This document shows, piece after piece, positions 26,231 through 63,681 of a stretch of DNA of 64,000 nt. The notes under the pieces were generated by a model. It was not told the origin of the DNA and made no database searches. It worked only from the letters and a program-made list of their open reading frames with translations. This DNA is from Silurus meridionalis. Taxonomy: Eukaryota > Chordata > Actinopteri > Siluriformes > Siluridae. The translations under genes and the position numbers were made by a program. Every line of letters begins with the position of its first letter. Position 1 is the stretch's first letter. The DNA is taken from positions 9,950,868 through 10,014,867 of the forward strand of contig NC_060899.1 of the NCBI RefSeq assembly GCF_014805685.1, in the 5' to 3' direction.

Positions 26231-27337
26231 CAGTGGGGGAAATAATTATTTGATCCCCAGCTGATTGTGAGTTTACCGTCTTACAAAGAAATAAACAGTC
26301 TAGAATTTTTATGGTAGCTTTATTTTAGAGAGACCGAATATAAAAAAAAATCCATAAAGAAAATCGCAAGAATTCTGACTACCACAGACCCAAATTAGTT
26401 CTATCCCTTTAGTAAAGTGCTCCTAATATCATGTATGTTTTGTTTTTTTGTCATATTGGAAGCCCCATCCACAAATGATCTTCAGTGTTCTAGCTGAGGT
26501 TCTCATCCAAGTTTCTACAGTGCATGGCCCTGTTCATGTGGTGAAGTCACCCTGTACCCTTAGCAGAGAAACAGCCACAAAACAGAATGTGTCCTCCATG
26601 TTTGGCAGTAGGGATGGTGTTTTTGGGGTCTTTCTGCATTTCTCTGCTTCCACACATGACGAGTTAAGTTGATGCCAAAGAGCTTAATTTTGCTTTCATC
26701 TGACCACATCACATTCTCCCAAGCCTTCTCTGAATTATTCAGGTGTCCATTGGCAAACTTCAGATGGGTCTGTTCATTTGCGTTCTTCAGCAGCAAGACC
26801 TTGGTGTCTTACCAATGGTTTTCTTGGTGACTGTGGTCCCAGCTCTCTTATCATAACAAGCTGACCCCTTAACTTTCTCAGAATCATCCTCACCTTATGA
26901 GGCGAGATTTTGCATGGATCTCCAGAGAGAAGGGCGATTTACTTATCTTGTATCTCTTAACAAGCTTCTTGCTGATGGTCTTTGCCTATTCCAGCCTTAT
27001 GCAGGTCTACAATCTTGTCCCTGATGTCCTTTGACAGCTATTTGGTCTTTCCGATAGTGGTGGTGATGTTTAAATGGAAGAGGCTGATATATACATAACC
27101 AGTTGCTGTCAGGAGTTCTTTCCTAAAGGGTTGGTACGGGATCCAATACTTATTTCACTCGATCAAATACAAATTAATTTATATGTAATATTTCATTTCT
27201 TATTCTGGGCTTCTTTTTTTCATATTGTTTCTTTTTGTTAAAATAAACCAATCATAAGAATTCTAGGCTGTTCAGTTCTTTGTAAGGGGGTAAATTTACA
27301 AAATCAGCAGGGGATCAAGTAATTATTTCCCCCACTA
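26231..27337 (-). mobile_element. Tc1-like transposon, minus strand
   Basis: Left end cagtgggggaaataattatt and right end aattatttcccccacta are inverted repeats with one terminal mismatch, flanked by TA (26229-26230, 27338-27339). On the minus strand a short ORF (26560-26796) keeps the first DDE box region as NVMWSDESKIKLFG. The rest is frameshifted. Transposition-incompetent. Confidence 0.87.
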
Positions 27338-27674
27338 TACATATATAGCTTTATAAAATGTTTTATTTCCTCGTCCAGATCTGCAGTGACTCCAAACAAT
27401 TGGTACCGCAAGGCTCATGCTTTTGTTTTATGCCGATGATCAAAGTTTGAAATCAAAGAACTGAAACAATCAATTAAAATTATCTTTTATTTTCTGATAT
27501 TTACATTTAAACATATGAAACAACTTTGGACATGGCTAGCATTTTGTTTGAAGCCACTAATTTTTCTTTTCTTTTCCAAATTAATCAAAGATTTTGGAAC
27601 TGGCAGGGGTTTATTGTAGTCTGTGTGTGAGATTGTGTTAGACTGTTTAAATGATTAATTGCTCTAAATATTTA

Positions 27675-28476
27675 TGTCAGGAATCCCCCTGCCACGCCCC
27701 CTTCGCGGGCTGTCACACCTGGGCATTCCAGAGCTCCGTGGAGGGTGCCTCTACGCCTTCTGTCTTCGCCGAGGGCGTTGCTACGCTCCAGGTCTCCAGG
27801 AGGCTCGTCTCTCCGCCTCCAGTCTCCTTGGGGGTCGTCGATCCGCCTCTAGTCCGCGCCAAGGACTTTCCTGTTCCTGCTCCTGCTCTCCGCAGTGTTG
27901 GTCGCTTCGCCTTGGGCCCTTCCCTGCTGTTCCCGGCTCCGTGGCGGTTCCGGCCGGGTCCCCTTCGACCCTGGACGATTAGAGGGGCCCTCCTCTGAGT
28001 GCCCTGGCCCACCGGGCTTTCTGGGGGTGGGGCGTCCGAGCTTCTTCGGGGTTGTTGGTGGTGTCAGGAATCCCCCTGCCACGCCCCCTTCGCGGGCTGT
28101 CACACCTGGGATTCCCCGAAGCACTCCGCTTCTTCTCTCGTGCGTGCCCTTCACTCCCACACACTCACTGTCTGTTATTAAACATATGTGTTTGGTTAAT
28201 GCTGGTAGTTACTATCGCATGTTCCGTTTCTACGCTGCGTGCTTTCCGCCTCAGACTCCTCACTCTCTCGACGGCTGCGCTTCCTTTCCGAAGCGCACCC
28301 TTGGATTTCCTACAGACTGGTTTGCTCTCGGTTCCGGACTTTGTGGGCCGCGTTCACGGAACGCACCACCGGATATATTCATGACTTTGCATGCTTTTGT
28401 TTTAACCTGCCCGGTCTGGTGAATAAACTTTGTGTCTATTGCTTACCTCGGCTTCCGCCTCGCCTTCCGCATAACA
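27675..28476 (+). mobile_element. LTR retrotransposon remnant (partial LTR, internal piece, full LTR)
   Basis: A GC-rich island in AT-rich surroundings. It starts tgtcaggaatccccctgcc and ends gcataaca, flanked by the 5-bp repeat attta (27670-27674 and 28477-28481). The first 49 bp recur at 28062, giving a probable complete LTR at 28062-28476 (415 bp, TG...CA). Between them are 340 bp of proline/serine-codon-rich sequence like the 3' internal end of a fish Ty3/gypsy element. Overlapping GC-rich ORFs here are side effects of composition. Confidence 0.8.
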
Positions 28477-28481
28477 ATTTA

Positions 28482-30799
28482 CTCTTGGTTTTGCCTGTGA
28501 AGGCACTAACCTTTATGGCTCATAATGATTATAGCAGCAATCCAGGGGGTCATTCATCATACATCACTAACTTCATCTGAGATCAAATAACATATCCAGA
28601 ATTTTCCAATCGTGTTAATGGTTCAATGATCAGGCTAATTAATTTATTTGAACATATGTGAGGATTTGATTAGTAGAGCTAGTTGGAGTTGACTAAGATT
28701 ATTGCACATTCATGCCCTGCTTGAAAGGCCCTATATTGATACTAGAAACCATAATCTGCAGCACTGTGATTGGCTGGTTATTGGTATAGTGGCCAAAAAG
28801 CTTGCATTTTTTTAACCGCTGCATAATTATTGCTTAAAGGTAAAAATTTGAATTTGAAAGTCTGTGAGGCCATGAAACACCTGACTAAAAGTTTACTAAG
28901 CATTAAAACACTCATATTTATAACATGCTTATTGTATAAAATCTAAACCATAATAAATTAAACCTTTTTTTGTTTCTGTTGTTTTCTACTTTTTACTACT
29001 TAAACTACTTAACAAGTCAAATTTATTATGAGGGTTCAACAAATAGTTAATTTTTCATTCACTAGAAAATTATATCTTTTCAAAAGTAAGTTGTTGTGTA
29101 AGCTCTGTGGTGTTCTTGCACCACAAGGCTGTGACAGACTTCCTGTATCATCTCCACTTATAAAGCCATGGTCTAATCCTGTTTACATAAAGTAAGGCAG
29201 TTTCCAATCAAGCTTGAGCTCACAGACCTGTTGCCATAACAGCAACTCCCGGATGTGCTGCAAAGAGGCAAATTTTGGATAATTTTTTTTCAACAATAAA
29301 TTCCAGCAAATTGAGTAAACCATGTACAGTACAAAGAACGGGCTCCTGCTGTTACAACCCAATATAGGATTAAACTATAAAAAAATCAAAAACAGGGCAA
29401 GATCAAGATAGAATTTTCTTTTTATTTAAACATGAAAAGCATGTTCTATGCAGATAAAATTTTAATTCCCATTAACTACACACAAAGTAAATGTCAAATG
29501 TTTGAGAAGAAAACCACAATAATATGACAATTCCCACACGTAATTCACCAAAAGAAGACAGTAGTTACCATTTTCTATGTGGTATTACAATTGTTTGTTG
29601 TTTGTGTGCTTTTTAAAGGATACTTTATATACAATTAAAACGGTTAAATCCAAAGTAGTCCAAAGAGGCAAATTCACAGACAAAAGCAGCAGTGGAATTT
29701 TAACCAACATGGTAGTGGCAATAACAAAAAGTAAAGATAATAATGGGCTGTTTGACAACATATGCAGAGGTTTGATCAATAGAGAATCTTCATCAATCAG
29801 CAGGATTTAATGTTTTCTTTGCATGAAAAAATTTAATATGTAAAACCTTATTTCTTAAATTTATTTCCTAAGACATATTATAATAAACTGAATTTACTTT
29901 GCAAGGCTCAAACTTTTTTTAATATGCGAAATTTAAGAAAATATTGTTAACATAAATGGCACATAAGTTTAAAACCTGCTTTTGTAAACCAAAAAAAAAT
30001 CAAAAATCTTTGTTTTTCCATGGTGTCCTATCTGAATCATTGTACCTTTTAATACCTTTATTATGATGCTTTGGCTATAGAAACCATTAATATTACACCG
30101 AAACACAGTATATGGAACACTGCATTACAGACAGCTGTCCAATGCGGCAAGAATGAATGGCATTACTAATGCAAGTAACCCGGTTAACACAATGCAATTC
30201 TCCTTTCACATTGCAATTATAATGCAATTCTCCTTTCTCCTTTACATCATCTCTTGCAGAAGCATCAATATTAACCTTATAGAATGGCCCTGGGTTTTCC
30301 ATGCATTTTTTATTCATTTTTGTACATTCTTTCTGTGCATTGTGTTTTTTCTGAGAATTTGATATTATGTAACTTGTATGTATGTAGGGAAAAATGTTAA
30401 AGTATAAATGTGCAATTTGCTACACCCTGTTTAATTTGCTACATATGCGGGTTGTGAGCTCAGACTAGTATACTCTCTGACCATTCATTCAAAGGACATA
30501 AGAATGCTGACGTGATAGGACATCATCTAAAGGGCCTTGGTTTGGGCAAATCGCAGTCTGATTGGTTAGAGCAACAGCTTCAAGAAACATGTATTTGAAG
30601 CTACCAAGAGCCACACTGTTATTTCTGAAGGTCTTGCAGTATTAGGTGATGTGACTGCTGAAACCTGGTGGGATAGAAACTCCAACAAAAAATTGCACTT
30701 GCCATTTTGCCATCCTATCTTTGCTAGAGTATCAGCCATGTCCTCGGGGACTCTAAAAATCAAATCTGTATCTGTGTTTTTTAGCTTTTGTCATATCTG
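28482..30799. other. Intergenic, no feature recognised
   Basis: AT-rich with scattered short ORFs lacking recognisable motifs. I searched for the missing terminal citrate synthase exon here and saw none. A short direct duplication (aatgcaattctcctttc) lies at about 30190-30240. Confidence 0.4.
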
Positions 30800-32268
30800 T
30801 TGGTATTTACCTGGATATTGGATTACCTCACAGACCGACCACAGTATGTGAGGACTCGTGCCTGTGAGTCTGACATGGTTGTCTGCAACACTGAGCCCCA
30901 CAGGAAACGGTTCTAGCCCTGTTCCATTCCACCATCTACACTGTAAACTTCATGTTCAGCTCAGCAACCTGTCAACTGCAGAAGTTGTCTGATGACTTTG
31001 CCATCATCGGCCTGATCAAAGATGATGATGACGGGGAGTACATGGGACTGATCCAGAACTTTGTGGACTGGTGCCAATGAAGCTGCCTCCAGATAAATGC
31101 GAGCAAGACTAAAGAACTAATGGTGGATTTCTGTAGGCAACAAACTTCATTATCACATGGACACATGGACATTGAGAGAGTGGACGCTTATAAATACCTG
31201 AGTGTTCATCTGAACAGCAAACGACTAGACTAGATAATACTGAAGCAATTTTAAAGAGAGGACAGAACAGCCTCTTTCTGCTGAGGAGACTAAGGTCTTT
31301 TGGAGTGCAGGAAGAGCTACTGAAGACCTTTTTTGACTCTGTGGTGGCCTCAGCCATCTTCTATGGTGTGGTCTGCTGGTGCAGCAGCATCTCTACTGCA
31401 GACAGGAAAAGACTGGACAAGCTGATCACGAATTCCAGCTCAGTCCTGGGGATTCCCCTGGACACTGTACAGTAGGTGGGAGAAAGCAGGATGGTAGCTA
31501 AATTGGACAACGTCTCTGGACAATGGTAGCTGCTGGACAACGGTAGCAACGGTAGCTGCTTTTGGAAGCTAAACTGGACATCGTCATTGCTGGAAAACGA
31601 CAGGGGTGGTGAAAACTGCACAACCAATCATCAGCACTCAACTACCCACTTTGAAGGTCGTTTACTGTAAACGCTGTCTGCAAAGCTTGACGGGCATCAT
31701 AAAAGATACCTCTCACCCCAACCATGGACTATTCACTCTTTTCCCATTGGGCAGATGCTAGAGGTGCCTCAACGCTTCACAGACTGAAGAATTACTTTTT
31801 TCCTGTGGCTGTTACTGCACTGAACAGCTGGATCAATACTGAATTGTCACTTTCTGTGTATTTTGCACTGCTAATCCAGTACACATTTCTTCTCGCACCA
31901 TCTATAACTCACATTTGCACTACTGTACATTCTACCCATGTTTATACTGTATATACTGTAGCATACATACTGCACATTTATACTTGTACATAAATATATC
32001 ATCATTTGAGTATATTATTTCTCTGTCTATGCATAATCTTTGCACAGTATTACTATATAAACCATATATTATTACCTACTGCACCTTCTGTACAATATTC
32101 ACCCTCATCCCTGTATATATGGACCTTATACCCTATTTATCTACTGTTGTCTATTGTAAATAGGCCATGCACTGGTTAGATGCTAACTGCTATTCATTGT
32201 TCATTGGCTCTGTACATGTACATTGCACAATGATAATAAAGTTGAATCTAATCTAATTAAGAATGCTG
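30800..32268 (+). mobile_element. Rex/L2-like LINE 3' portion, degenerate
   Basis: Plus-strand translation shows LDYLTDRPQYVRTRACESD, a broken stretch, then LQKLSDDFAIIGLIKDDDD, NASKTKELMVDFCR and LRRLRSFGVQEELLKTFFDS-like blocks in changing frames. The 3' end is ataataaagttgaatctaat with a ctaat-type tail. Multiple stops show a dead copy. Confidence 0.75.
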
Positions 32269-32580
32269 AAAATTATACAAAAATTATTTTTTGTTGTTTT
32301 TTGTTAACATAAAAAGTGAATTAGTACTTTAAAATTATAGTAAGCAAAATATTTTATATCCCTATTTCCAGGCTTACATCATTTTAAACTATATTATGAA
32401 ATTGAATATACTGTACTGTGAAATAGCAACGCTGCAGTACTCCGGTCCAGCAGATGGCAGAAATGTTCTGATGCGCTGTTTTATTTGCAGCAGGAAGAAG
32501 ATAAAGTACGCAAAGAGGTTGATCTCGACGCATAAGCATATATCTATGGAAGCCTGTTTCCGGCATTGAATGAAAAATTT

Positions 32581-33032
32581 TAAAAGGTTATTGCGATACA
32601 ATACTGACTTTTTTTCTCACAATAGCGAGTTTATATCTCACAGTTTTTAGGAAAAAGTCAAAATTGCGAGATATAAACTCTATTGCGAGAAGAAAGTCAC
32701 TTGAGAAGAAAGAGACACTTTCTGGCAAAGCATATAATAGACTTTCATATCTATAATAACACGCAAATCATAAAGGATTTAGAGTTAATATGGCCATAAC
32801 TTTTCATAGGGAAAATGCCATACAAAGCTCTGTTTACAATAAAAGGTGACTCCTGTATTAAGTACGAATCACATCTCATGGTTTCCTATGGTGCTTTCCA
32901 CAAAGTGTCGCAAATGAGTTATAAACTCGCAATTGCGAGAAAAAAAAGGAGAATTGTGACTTTATACCTTGCAATTGCGAGTTTATATCTCTTATATCTT
33001 AGAATTTTGAGATAAAAAGACGCATAACCTTT
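32581..33032. mobile_element. Probable MITE with internal cgcaattgcgag motifs
   Basis: Ends aaaaggttattgcg and cgcataacctttt are near inverted repeats. The interior repeats attgcgag / ataaactcgcaattgcgag in both orientations. No clear target duplication was found, so the class is open. Confidence 0.55.
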
Positions 33033-33233
33033 TGTCTATATTCATTACGAGTGTGAAAAAATAAACAGTTTTGGCTGGATAGCAAATAAAGAAGCACCGG
33101 AAATAGTGTGTCTGGAATGTGTGTGTTATTTAGATATTTAATTGTTACAGAATTAATTATCTACATTAAATTAAAAACTGTAAAAAAAAAAAAAAAACTG
33201 CAGATTAAAAACTGTAACAATCAAATACAGTAC

Positions 33234-33535
33234 TGTAGGAAAGGAGTCCCATTCAGTTGTATTTCCACGCTTCACCACTAGAGGCAGACTGTATGTTTAC
33301 TAAGCAATGACAAGCTACCTATGACATCACAGTGCACCGTCCCCCATCAAGAGTATAAAAGGCCAGAACACCGCAGCAGCATGCATTATAGAAGTATTAA
33401 CAGAAGGCAGCAAGAATCACCTCATATACGATCAATTCTATACCCAGTAAAGTTGAGTGTTCTGAATCCTAGAGAGCTAGAGAAAAAACTTCCTAACACT
33501 TGGTCCTTCGAGCCGGATAGGAAAACTTCCTAACA
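33234..33535 (+). mobile_element. Solo LTR with TATA box, immediately upstream of fam50a
   Basis: Begins tgtaggaaag and ends cttcctaaca (near-inverted ends, TG...CA). It is flanked by gtac at 33230-33233 and 33536-33539. A tataaaa at 33354-33360 and the ttggtccttcgagccgg string near the right end are typical of LTR promoter/R-U5 parts. No internal region follows, so it is a solo LTR. Confidence 0.78.
33354..33360 (+). promoter_or_regulatory. TATA box of the solo LTR
   Basis: tataaaa preceded by gag and followed by ggcc. It faces fam50a, whose start codon is about 370 bp downstream. Whether fam50a uses it is unknown. Confidence 0.5.
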
Positions 33536-33599
33536 GTACAATCGATCCAGTAGGTGGCGGAATATCTCTCTGAAAGTTGGTATACCAACCGCCATTTAA

Positions 33600-33655
33600 A
33601 CATCCGAAGAAGGAGAAGTAGAAGAAGGAGAAGAAGAAGGAGAAGGAGGATAGAT
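33600..33655 (+). repeat. Purine (GAA/GGA) tract in the fam50a leader region
   Basis: An imperfect agaagaaggagaagaagaag run about 75-130 bp before the start codon, probably in the promoter or 5' UTR. Confidence 0.8.
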
Positions 33656-33728
33656 CGCTTCAGCTACTAAATTGTTGAACGTGTATTTTTCACTATTTAT
33701 AGTTAAAAACAGCCACTTTCCAGTCACA

Positions 33729-59279
<25,551 letters not shown>

Positions 59280-59457
59280 AGCAGTTCTTCCATGTGGTTT
59301 TCAAAATCTCTTATGTTGCAGTTTATTTTTTCTTCTCGAAGATATCATATGCACTATCATTAAGATATTCTAAAGCTGTTGCGTGCATTGTATCTCTAAC
59401 ATGTCATACTTATTAAATGACCTTAAACAATTTACACACCATGGATCATTTTTTACA

Positions 59458-59463
59458 AATAAA
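59458..59463 (+). promoter_or_regulatory. Candidate polyadenylation signal of fam50a
   Basis: AATAAA about 180 bp after the family stop. Another AATAAA is at 59743-59748. Confidence 0.45.
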
Positions 59464-60050
59464 TTCTTAGGGGATTAAAGTTTAGAAAAGTAAATTTTGC
59501 TGTACAAATATTTTTCAAGCTGCTTTAGTGCATTGTCTAATAAATCAGTTATTTAAATTTTTGTTGGTATTTTAATTATTTTTTAAATATTATTTTTTAA
59601 CATGGTCTTCTAGTAGTTATACATATTCTTGTATTGTATTTAACAGAGACTATAATTATTGTTACTATATTTCAAGCAGTTTGTGTTATTATATCGTTAC
59701 TTAATGATGATGTATTTTCACATATCACTGTATCAATTAGAAAATAAAGTTGCCTTATTGTTCATAAAACCTTTTTGCTATGTTTTTAAATTTGTTTTTT
59801 TTTACTTCAGTTTAATTGTATATTTGGCCACACTGCAAAGCAAACGTTCAACAAGAACTGCTTGTATAACAAGAAATACCTGAGCTGCTATTTGTGGGTA
59901 AACGCCTTTTGCCTAAGGCTACCACTCCTCCAACCTTTCTCACTGACATGCTTTCTTTTTCGACACTTGATACTTTCTCAGCGTCTATTTCTTTTTTTAT
60001 TCTAAAAAAAGTCAGAAAAGAACAAGAAATCGAAGGGAATACATTATAGA

Positions 60051-60161
60051 ATGTGGCGAGACAGGCGGTCTCTTTTCTTGTTAACTATTCTGTTTGCAAG
60101 AGGCCACGGGTTCCAGACATATTTCCAACCTCAGAACTGTACACTGCAGTGTGTTTGCCAG
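60051..60161 (+). CDS. IL-17 receptor-like exon 1 (signal peptide)
   Basis: 37 codons from MWRDRRSLFLLT to TLQCVCQ, donor gtaagc. The ATG is the first one that gives a signal peptide leading in frame to the ectodomain. Confidence 0.78.
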
Positions 60162-63100
60162 GTAAGCTACATGTCAAAAATAATTTTGTAGGTTGTGCAG
60201 TACTAAATGTAGCAACAGCTGTGTTACTGATTTAATTATAGATATTCTCTATTGTGTGTCTGTAATCCTAACCATTGAACTGTCAAGTAGTAGCTGGTAA
60301 GCAGCAATGCATCAAATTTTTTATATAATGAGAATTGGTGTTTCCTTATAGAACACGGCTTGTTTAATAGGTGATTAATGTTTTCTTAGGGTTAGTTAAA
60401 TACTATTTTACTTGACTAAATTTTGACATTTACATTTTTTTTTTGCGACCACTTGCAGCTATAACTTGCCTACAGATGTCAGTTTTATATTTAGGACTCA
60501 TGTTTGTTCTGGTTTTATTATTTTTATCAGGGATCCCCAGGATGTGAGTATTGCAGGATCAGTAAAGGTGATCTTGAAACTACACTTGGCTTCACCTCTG
60601 CTGGTCTCTTTGCAGGTAGTTCAGACACACCTGAAACACATTTATTTGGAAAGTTTTCAGGCTAGTATTATTCTGTAGAAAAAATTGTGTGTAACTATTC
60701 TGTGTAACATTTCTAACGTATAGCGTTAGCAGAATATAATTAATATAATGTTTCCCATAATTATGTCCAACTTTAAAAAGTCCTTGGAGAACTAGGATGG
60801 ATAACATTTAATATACTAATTTAGGCTAAAGGTTAAAGACAATTTAGAAATGTATGCAATACACAGAACTGGGGGAGGAGCTTGTTTTTTTTTTATGTAT
60901 ATTACAGGGATTTTTCAAAATGTGAATGAACAGTTAAAAAAAAGTATTTTGTGGGTAAAGTAAATTAACTTCTAATTATTTTACATTTTAGACCATGCCT
61001 GGTAAAAATAGCTATAGTGGCTAAAGCATGTTTTAGACTATGCCTGGCCAAAAAAAGTTACACACACTAATACTTTTGTTGGACTGCTTTTTGCCTTGAT
61101 TGCAGAATGCATTCATAATGGCATCATTCTTCTCTTAGCTTCTGCAATATCACAACTTTTATTTCTGTCCAGAGTTGCATTAATTTCTTGCCAAGATCTT
61201 GTATTGATTACGGGAGAGTTGGACCAGCACATCTCAAACATTGTCACTAGGGTTAAGTTCTGGACTTTGGATAGTGGCCAATCCATGTGTGGAAAAATGT
61301 CTTTTCATCAGGCTCCCTGAACTATTTGAGCCTGATGAATCCTAACATTGTCATCTTGGAATATTGCCATCAGGGAAGAAGAAATCTATTTATGAAAAAA
61401 ACCTGTTCGTTCAGTATATTTAGGTGGTCAGCTGACCAAAATCTTTGGGAACATTACAACTGCTGAACGTAGACCTGGCCAAATTAAGCAAATCCAACTC
61501 TTCCCCCACAAGATTGTATGTTAGGCACTTCATCCACCTCTCTACTTATTCTTATGCACCCATCACTCTGGAAAAGGGTAAATCTTGTTTTATCAGACCA
61601 CATGACCTTTGTCCATTGCCCCAAGTTTAATCTTTGTTTTCTAGAAAACCACTTCCCAATGAGCCTCACTTTTGCACTCCGCATGTGGAAATTCTCTTAC
61701 TTACTATGAACCATATCAGTGAGTTCTACTGTTTTTTTTTTTTTTTTTTTTGTAATAGCATTTTTTCCTTGATAAACATAATGGTTCATAATATGTTGGA
61801 CATTTCTTAATCTCATTTTAGTAGTTTCAGCAATCTCCTTAGTTATAAAATAATTATCCAATAGAATTAATTATCCTGTGGATATAGAATGGAAGGCTCT
61901 TACTGATTTTCTTAATTAAATTTAGGCAGTGTATATTTAACCTTACATATACAGGTAATCCTTGTCATTTCATATGTTCTTGCTGCACTGACATTTTACC
62001 TTGGGCCAGGTTGTATGCCATGGCTGTGTCATTCTTTTTTAGGTCTACAAAATCCTGAGGTGTGCAAGCACTATGTACATGCTCCTCAAAATATCACCAT
62101 TGAGTTTGTGGAAAGTCAAAACCCTAAATATGAGACTGTTGTTGTGTCATGGAGACCTAGTCAATATGGTAATAAGTGAATGCCAGCCAATCCTTAAATA
62201 TTTATAAATGCTTACATATTCTGTTTGCTTTTACAAAAAGTTTTTTCTTTCATGCTATTAATAATCAATTCAAATACTATAACATATATTCTATAATAAT
62301 TATTTGTTACTCAGAGAGCTTTTTCTGTCAATGTGCTGCAGGTATTGCTTTTTTGCGTGGTTTCCAAGTTTCACTCCAGACTTTAGGTGGCACTCAGATC
62401 GCATGTCAGCTCTTCCTCCTTCAGAACAATATGTCACTCTCTGCTGTTCATGCTCAAAGGGTACAGCAAATTATGAACCAAATAAGCAGATAAAACACTT
62501 GATATGCTTGGCTTTTAAATTTGTGAATAATAATAATTCTTAACTATTTTATGTGTTTTTTTACTTTCTGCCCTTCTTTTTTGTGAAGGTATATTACTCA
62601 GATCCTTTTAGAGATCTTTCTCTGGGTACCCAGTATGCTGTGACTGTGATGGCTCTTCCTGTTCCTGAGATCTGGGAAAGATTTTATCATAGCAAATTGT
62701 TCTTCACACGCTGTATGAATTCCTACACCTTGTCATTAACTGTCTGTGTAAACATATCTTTAGCTTTCAACTCTATCACATTTTACAAAAACTATAATTC
62801 TTTACTCACTTTTCTTGACATGTACAAAAATGAATCTAATACTGACTGGAATCAATTTTAACTTTGGTCTACCTCTCTACAGCATGTCCTGAGAAAAATG
62901 GCTTGGAGAACTGCAAAACAGGTATTTGTGTACATTTCTTACCATTTGAAAATATTTTATATTTTAGATAAAAAAAAATATGTATAGAAATATGTATTTA
63001 CTTTTGTTGAACATTCATTTTTCAAGTTAAATCAAAGTGTAATGCATACTATTGTAGAGTTTATTGAACATTGTGTATTTTTTTTCCCCTGTATTTCAAG

Positions 63101-63324
63101 ACTGGTATCCCACATATGTTGAAGTCCACCAGGAGAACAAAGATATTATTGTGACTTTTAATTTGGCACCTGAGACTTTTGGGATTAATCACTATTTTTC
63201 ATCATGCTATGGAGGGGGCTTACGCAGCTCTGATATCATTCAACCAGTAATTATTATTATTAATTATTAATATCATAACTTGTCATTCATTTCTGATAAC
63301 ACGCTGCAAAAATGTAAACAAATA

Positions 63325-63385
<61 letters not shown>

Positions 63386-63648
63386 TATATATACAAAGTA
63401 GTTTTACCTTATTCAAATTAAGCTACTCTCAGTAGGATTTAGTTTCAAATGTCTGCAAATATTATCAAATTATGTCTTTTACTATTTTAACAGTAAATAC
63501 ATTCTTGCATTTCTGTATATAATTATTTTGAATTTATGGAGAATAAAATACATTTTTTTGGTTCACCTTTTAGGACCGCAGTGTTAACAGCACTCATCAT
63601 ACGTATCATTTGCTCAATCTCCACATGGAGATCAACTACACCTGTGAG
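60051..63648 (+). CDS. Interleukin-17 receptor family gene (IL17RA/IL17RD-like), 5' part
   Basis: Single-pass cytokine receptor at the plasma membrane. IL-17 receptors pair and signal through a cytoplasmic SEFIR domain. Exons: 60051-60161, 60531-60615, 62043-62168, 62342-62460, 62589-62712, 62883-62921, 63101-63246, 63574-63648. These total 825 nt (275 residues) with all phases consistent and GT/AG borders. MWRDRRSLFLLTILFARGHG is a signal peptide. The ectodomain shows HAPQNITIEF, SQYGIAFLRGFQVSLQTL, LGTQYAVTVMALPVPE, YHSKLFFTRSCPEKNG and DIIVTFNLAPETFGINHYF, which follow the order of the two fibronectin-like domains of IL17RA and IL17RD. QNITI and GIxFLxGF favour RD; YxVTVxxLPxP favours RA, so no symbol is given. 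Membrane segment and SEFIR lie past the window. Confidence 0.8.
60531..60615 (+). CDS. IL-17 receptor-like exon 2
   Basis: GSPGCEYCRISKGDLETTLG to AGLFA, between tttttatcag and gtagtt. Cysteine-rich, least certain of the exons. Confidence 0.65.
61035..61935 (-). mobile_element. Tc1-like remnant in IL-17 receptor intron 2
   Basis: The minus strand at 61484-61684 reads WTKVMWSDKTRFTLFQSDGC followed by IRISREVDEVPN, the first DDE box of a Tc1-like transposase. A T-run at 61731-61751 and a decayed right part follow. Confidence 0.8.
62043..62168 (+). CDS. IL-17 receptor-like exon 3
   Basis: (G)LQNPEVCKHYVHAPQNITI to VVVSWRPSQY, between tcttttttag and gtaata. Confidence 0.85.
62342..62460 (+). 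CDS. IL-17 receptor-like exon 4
   Basis: (G)IAFLRGFQVSLQTLGGTQI to SAVHAQR, between gtgctgcag and gtacag. Confidence 0.85.
62589..62712 (+). CDS. IL-17 receptor-like exon 5
   Basis: VYYSDPFRDLSLGTQYAVTV to KLFFTR, between ttgtgaag and gtatga. Confidence 0.85.
62883..62921 (+). CDS. IL-17 receptor-like exon 6 (39 nt)
   Basis: (S)CPEKNGLENCKT, between ctctacag and gtattt. A very small exon with two cysteines. Confidence 0.8.
63101..63246 (+). CDS. IL-17 receptor-like exon 7
   Basis: DWYPTYVEVHQENKDIIVTF to SSDIIQP, between tatttcaag and gtaatt. Confidence 0.84.
63331..63383. repeat. (TA)n microsatellite
   Basis: TA run in IL-17 receptor intron 7. Confidence 0.94.
63574..63648 (+). CDS. IL-17 receptor-like exon 8
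   Basis: DRSVNSTHHTYHLLNLHMEI, NYTCE, between ccttttag and gtgagt. Contains two N-glycosylation sequons (NST, NYT). Confidence 0.83.
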
Positions 63649-63681
63649 GTGAGTCTTAAGCGAAATCAATATGAGTCAGGT

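Noticed and set aside
27651..28580. Overlapping GC-rich ORFs of 60-175 residues
   Set aside because: They lie within an LTR remnant with target duplication. The open frames come from GC-rich composition.
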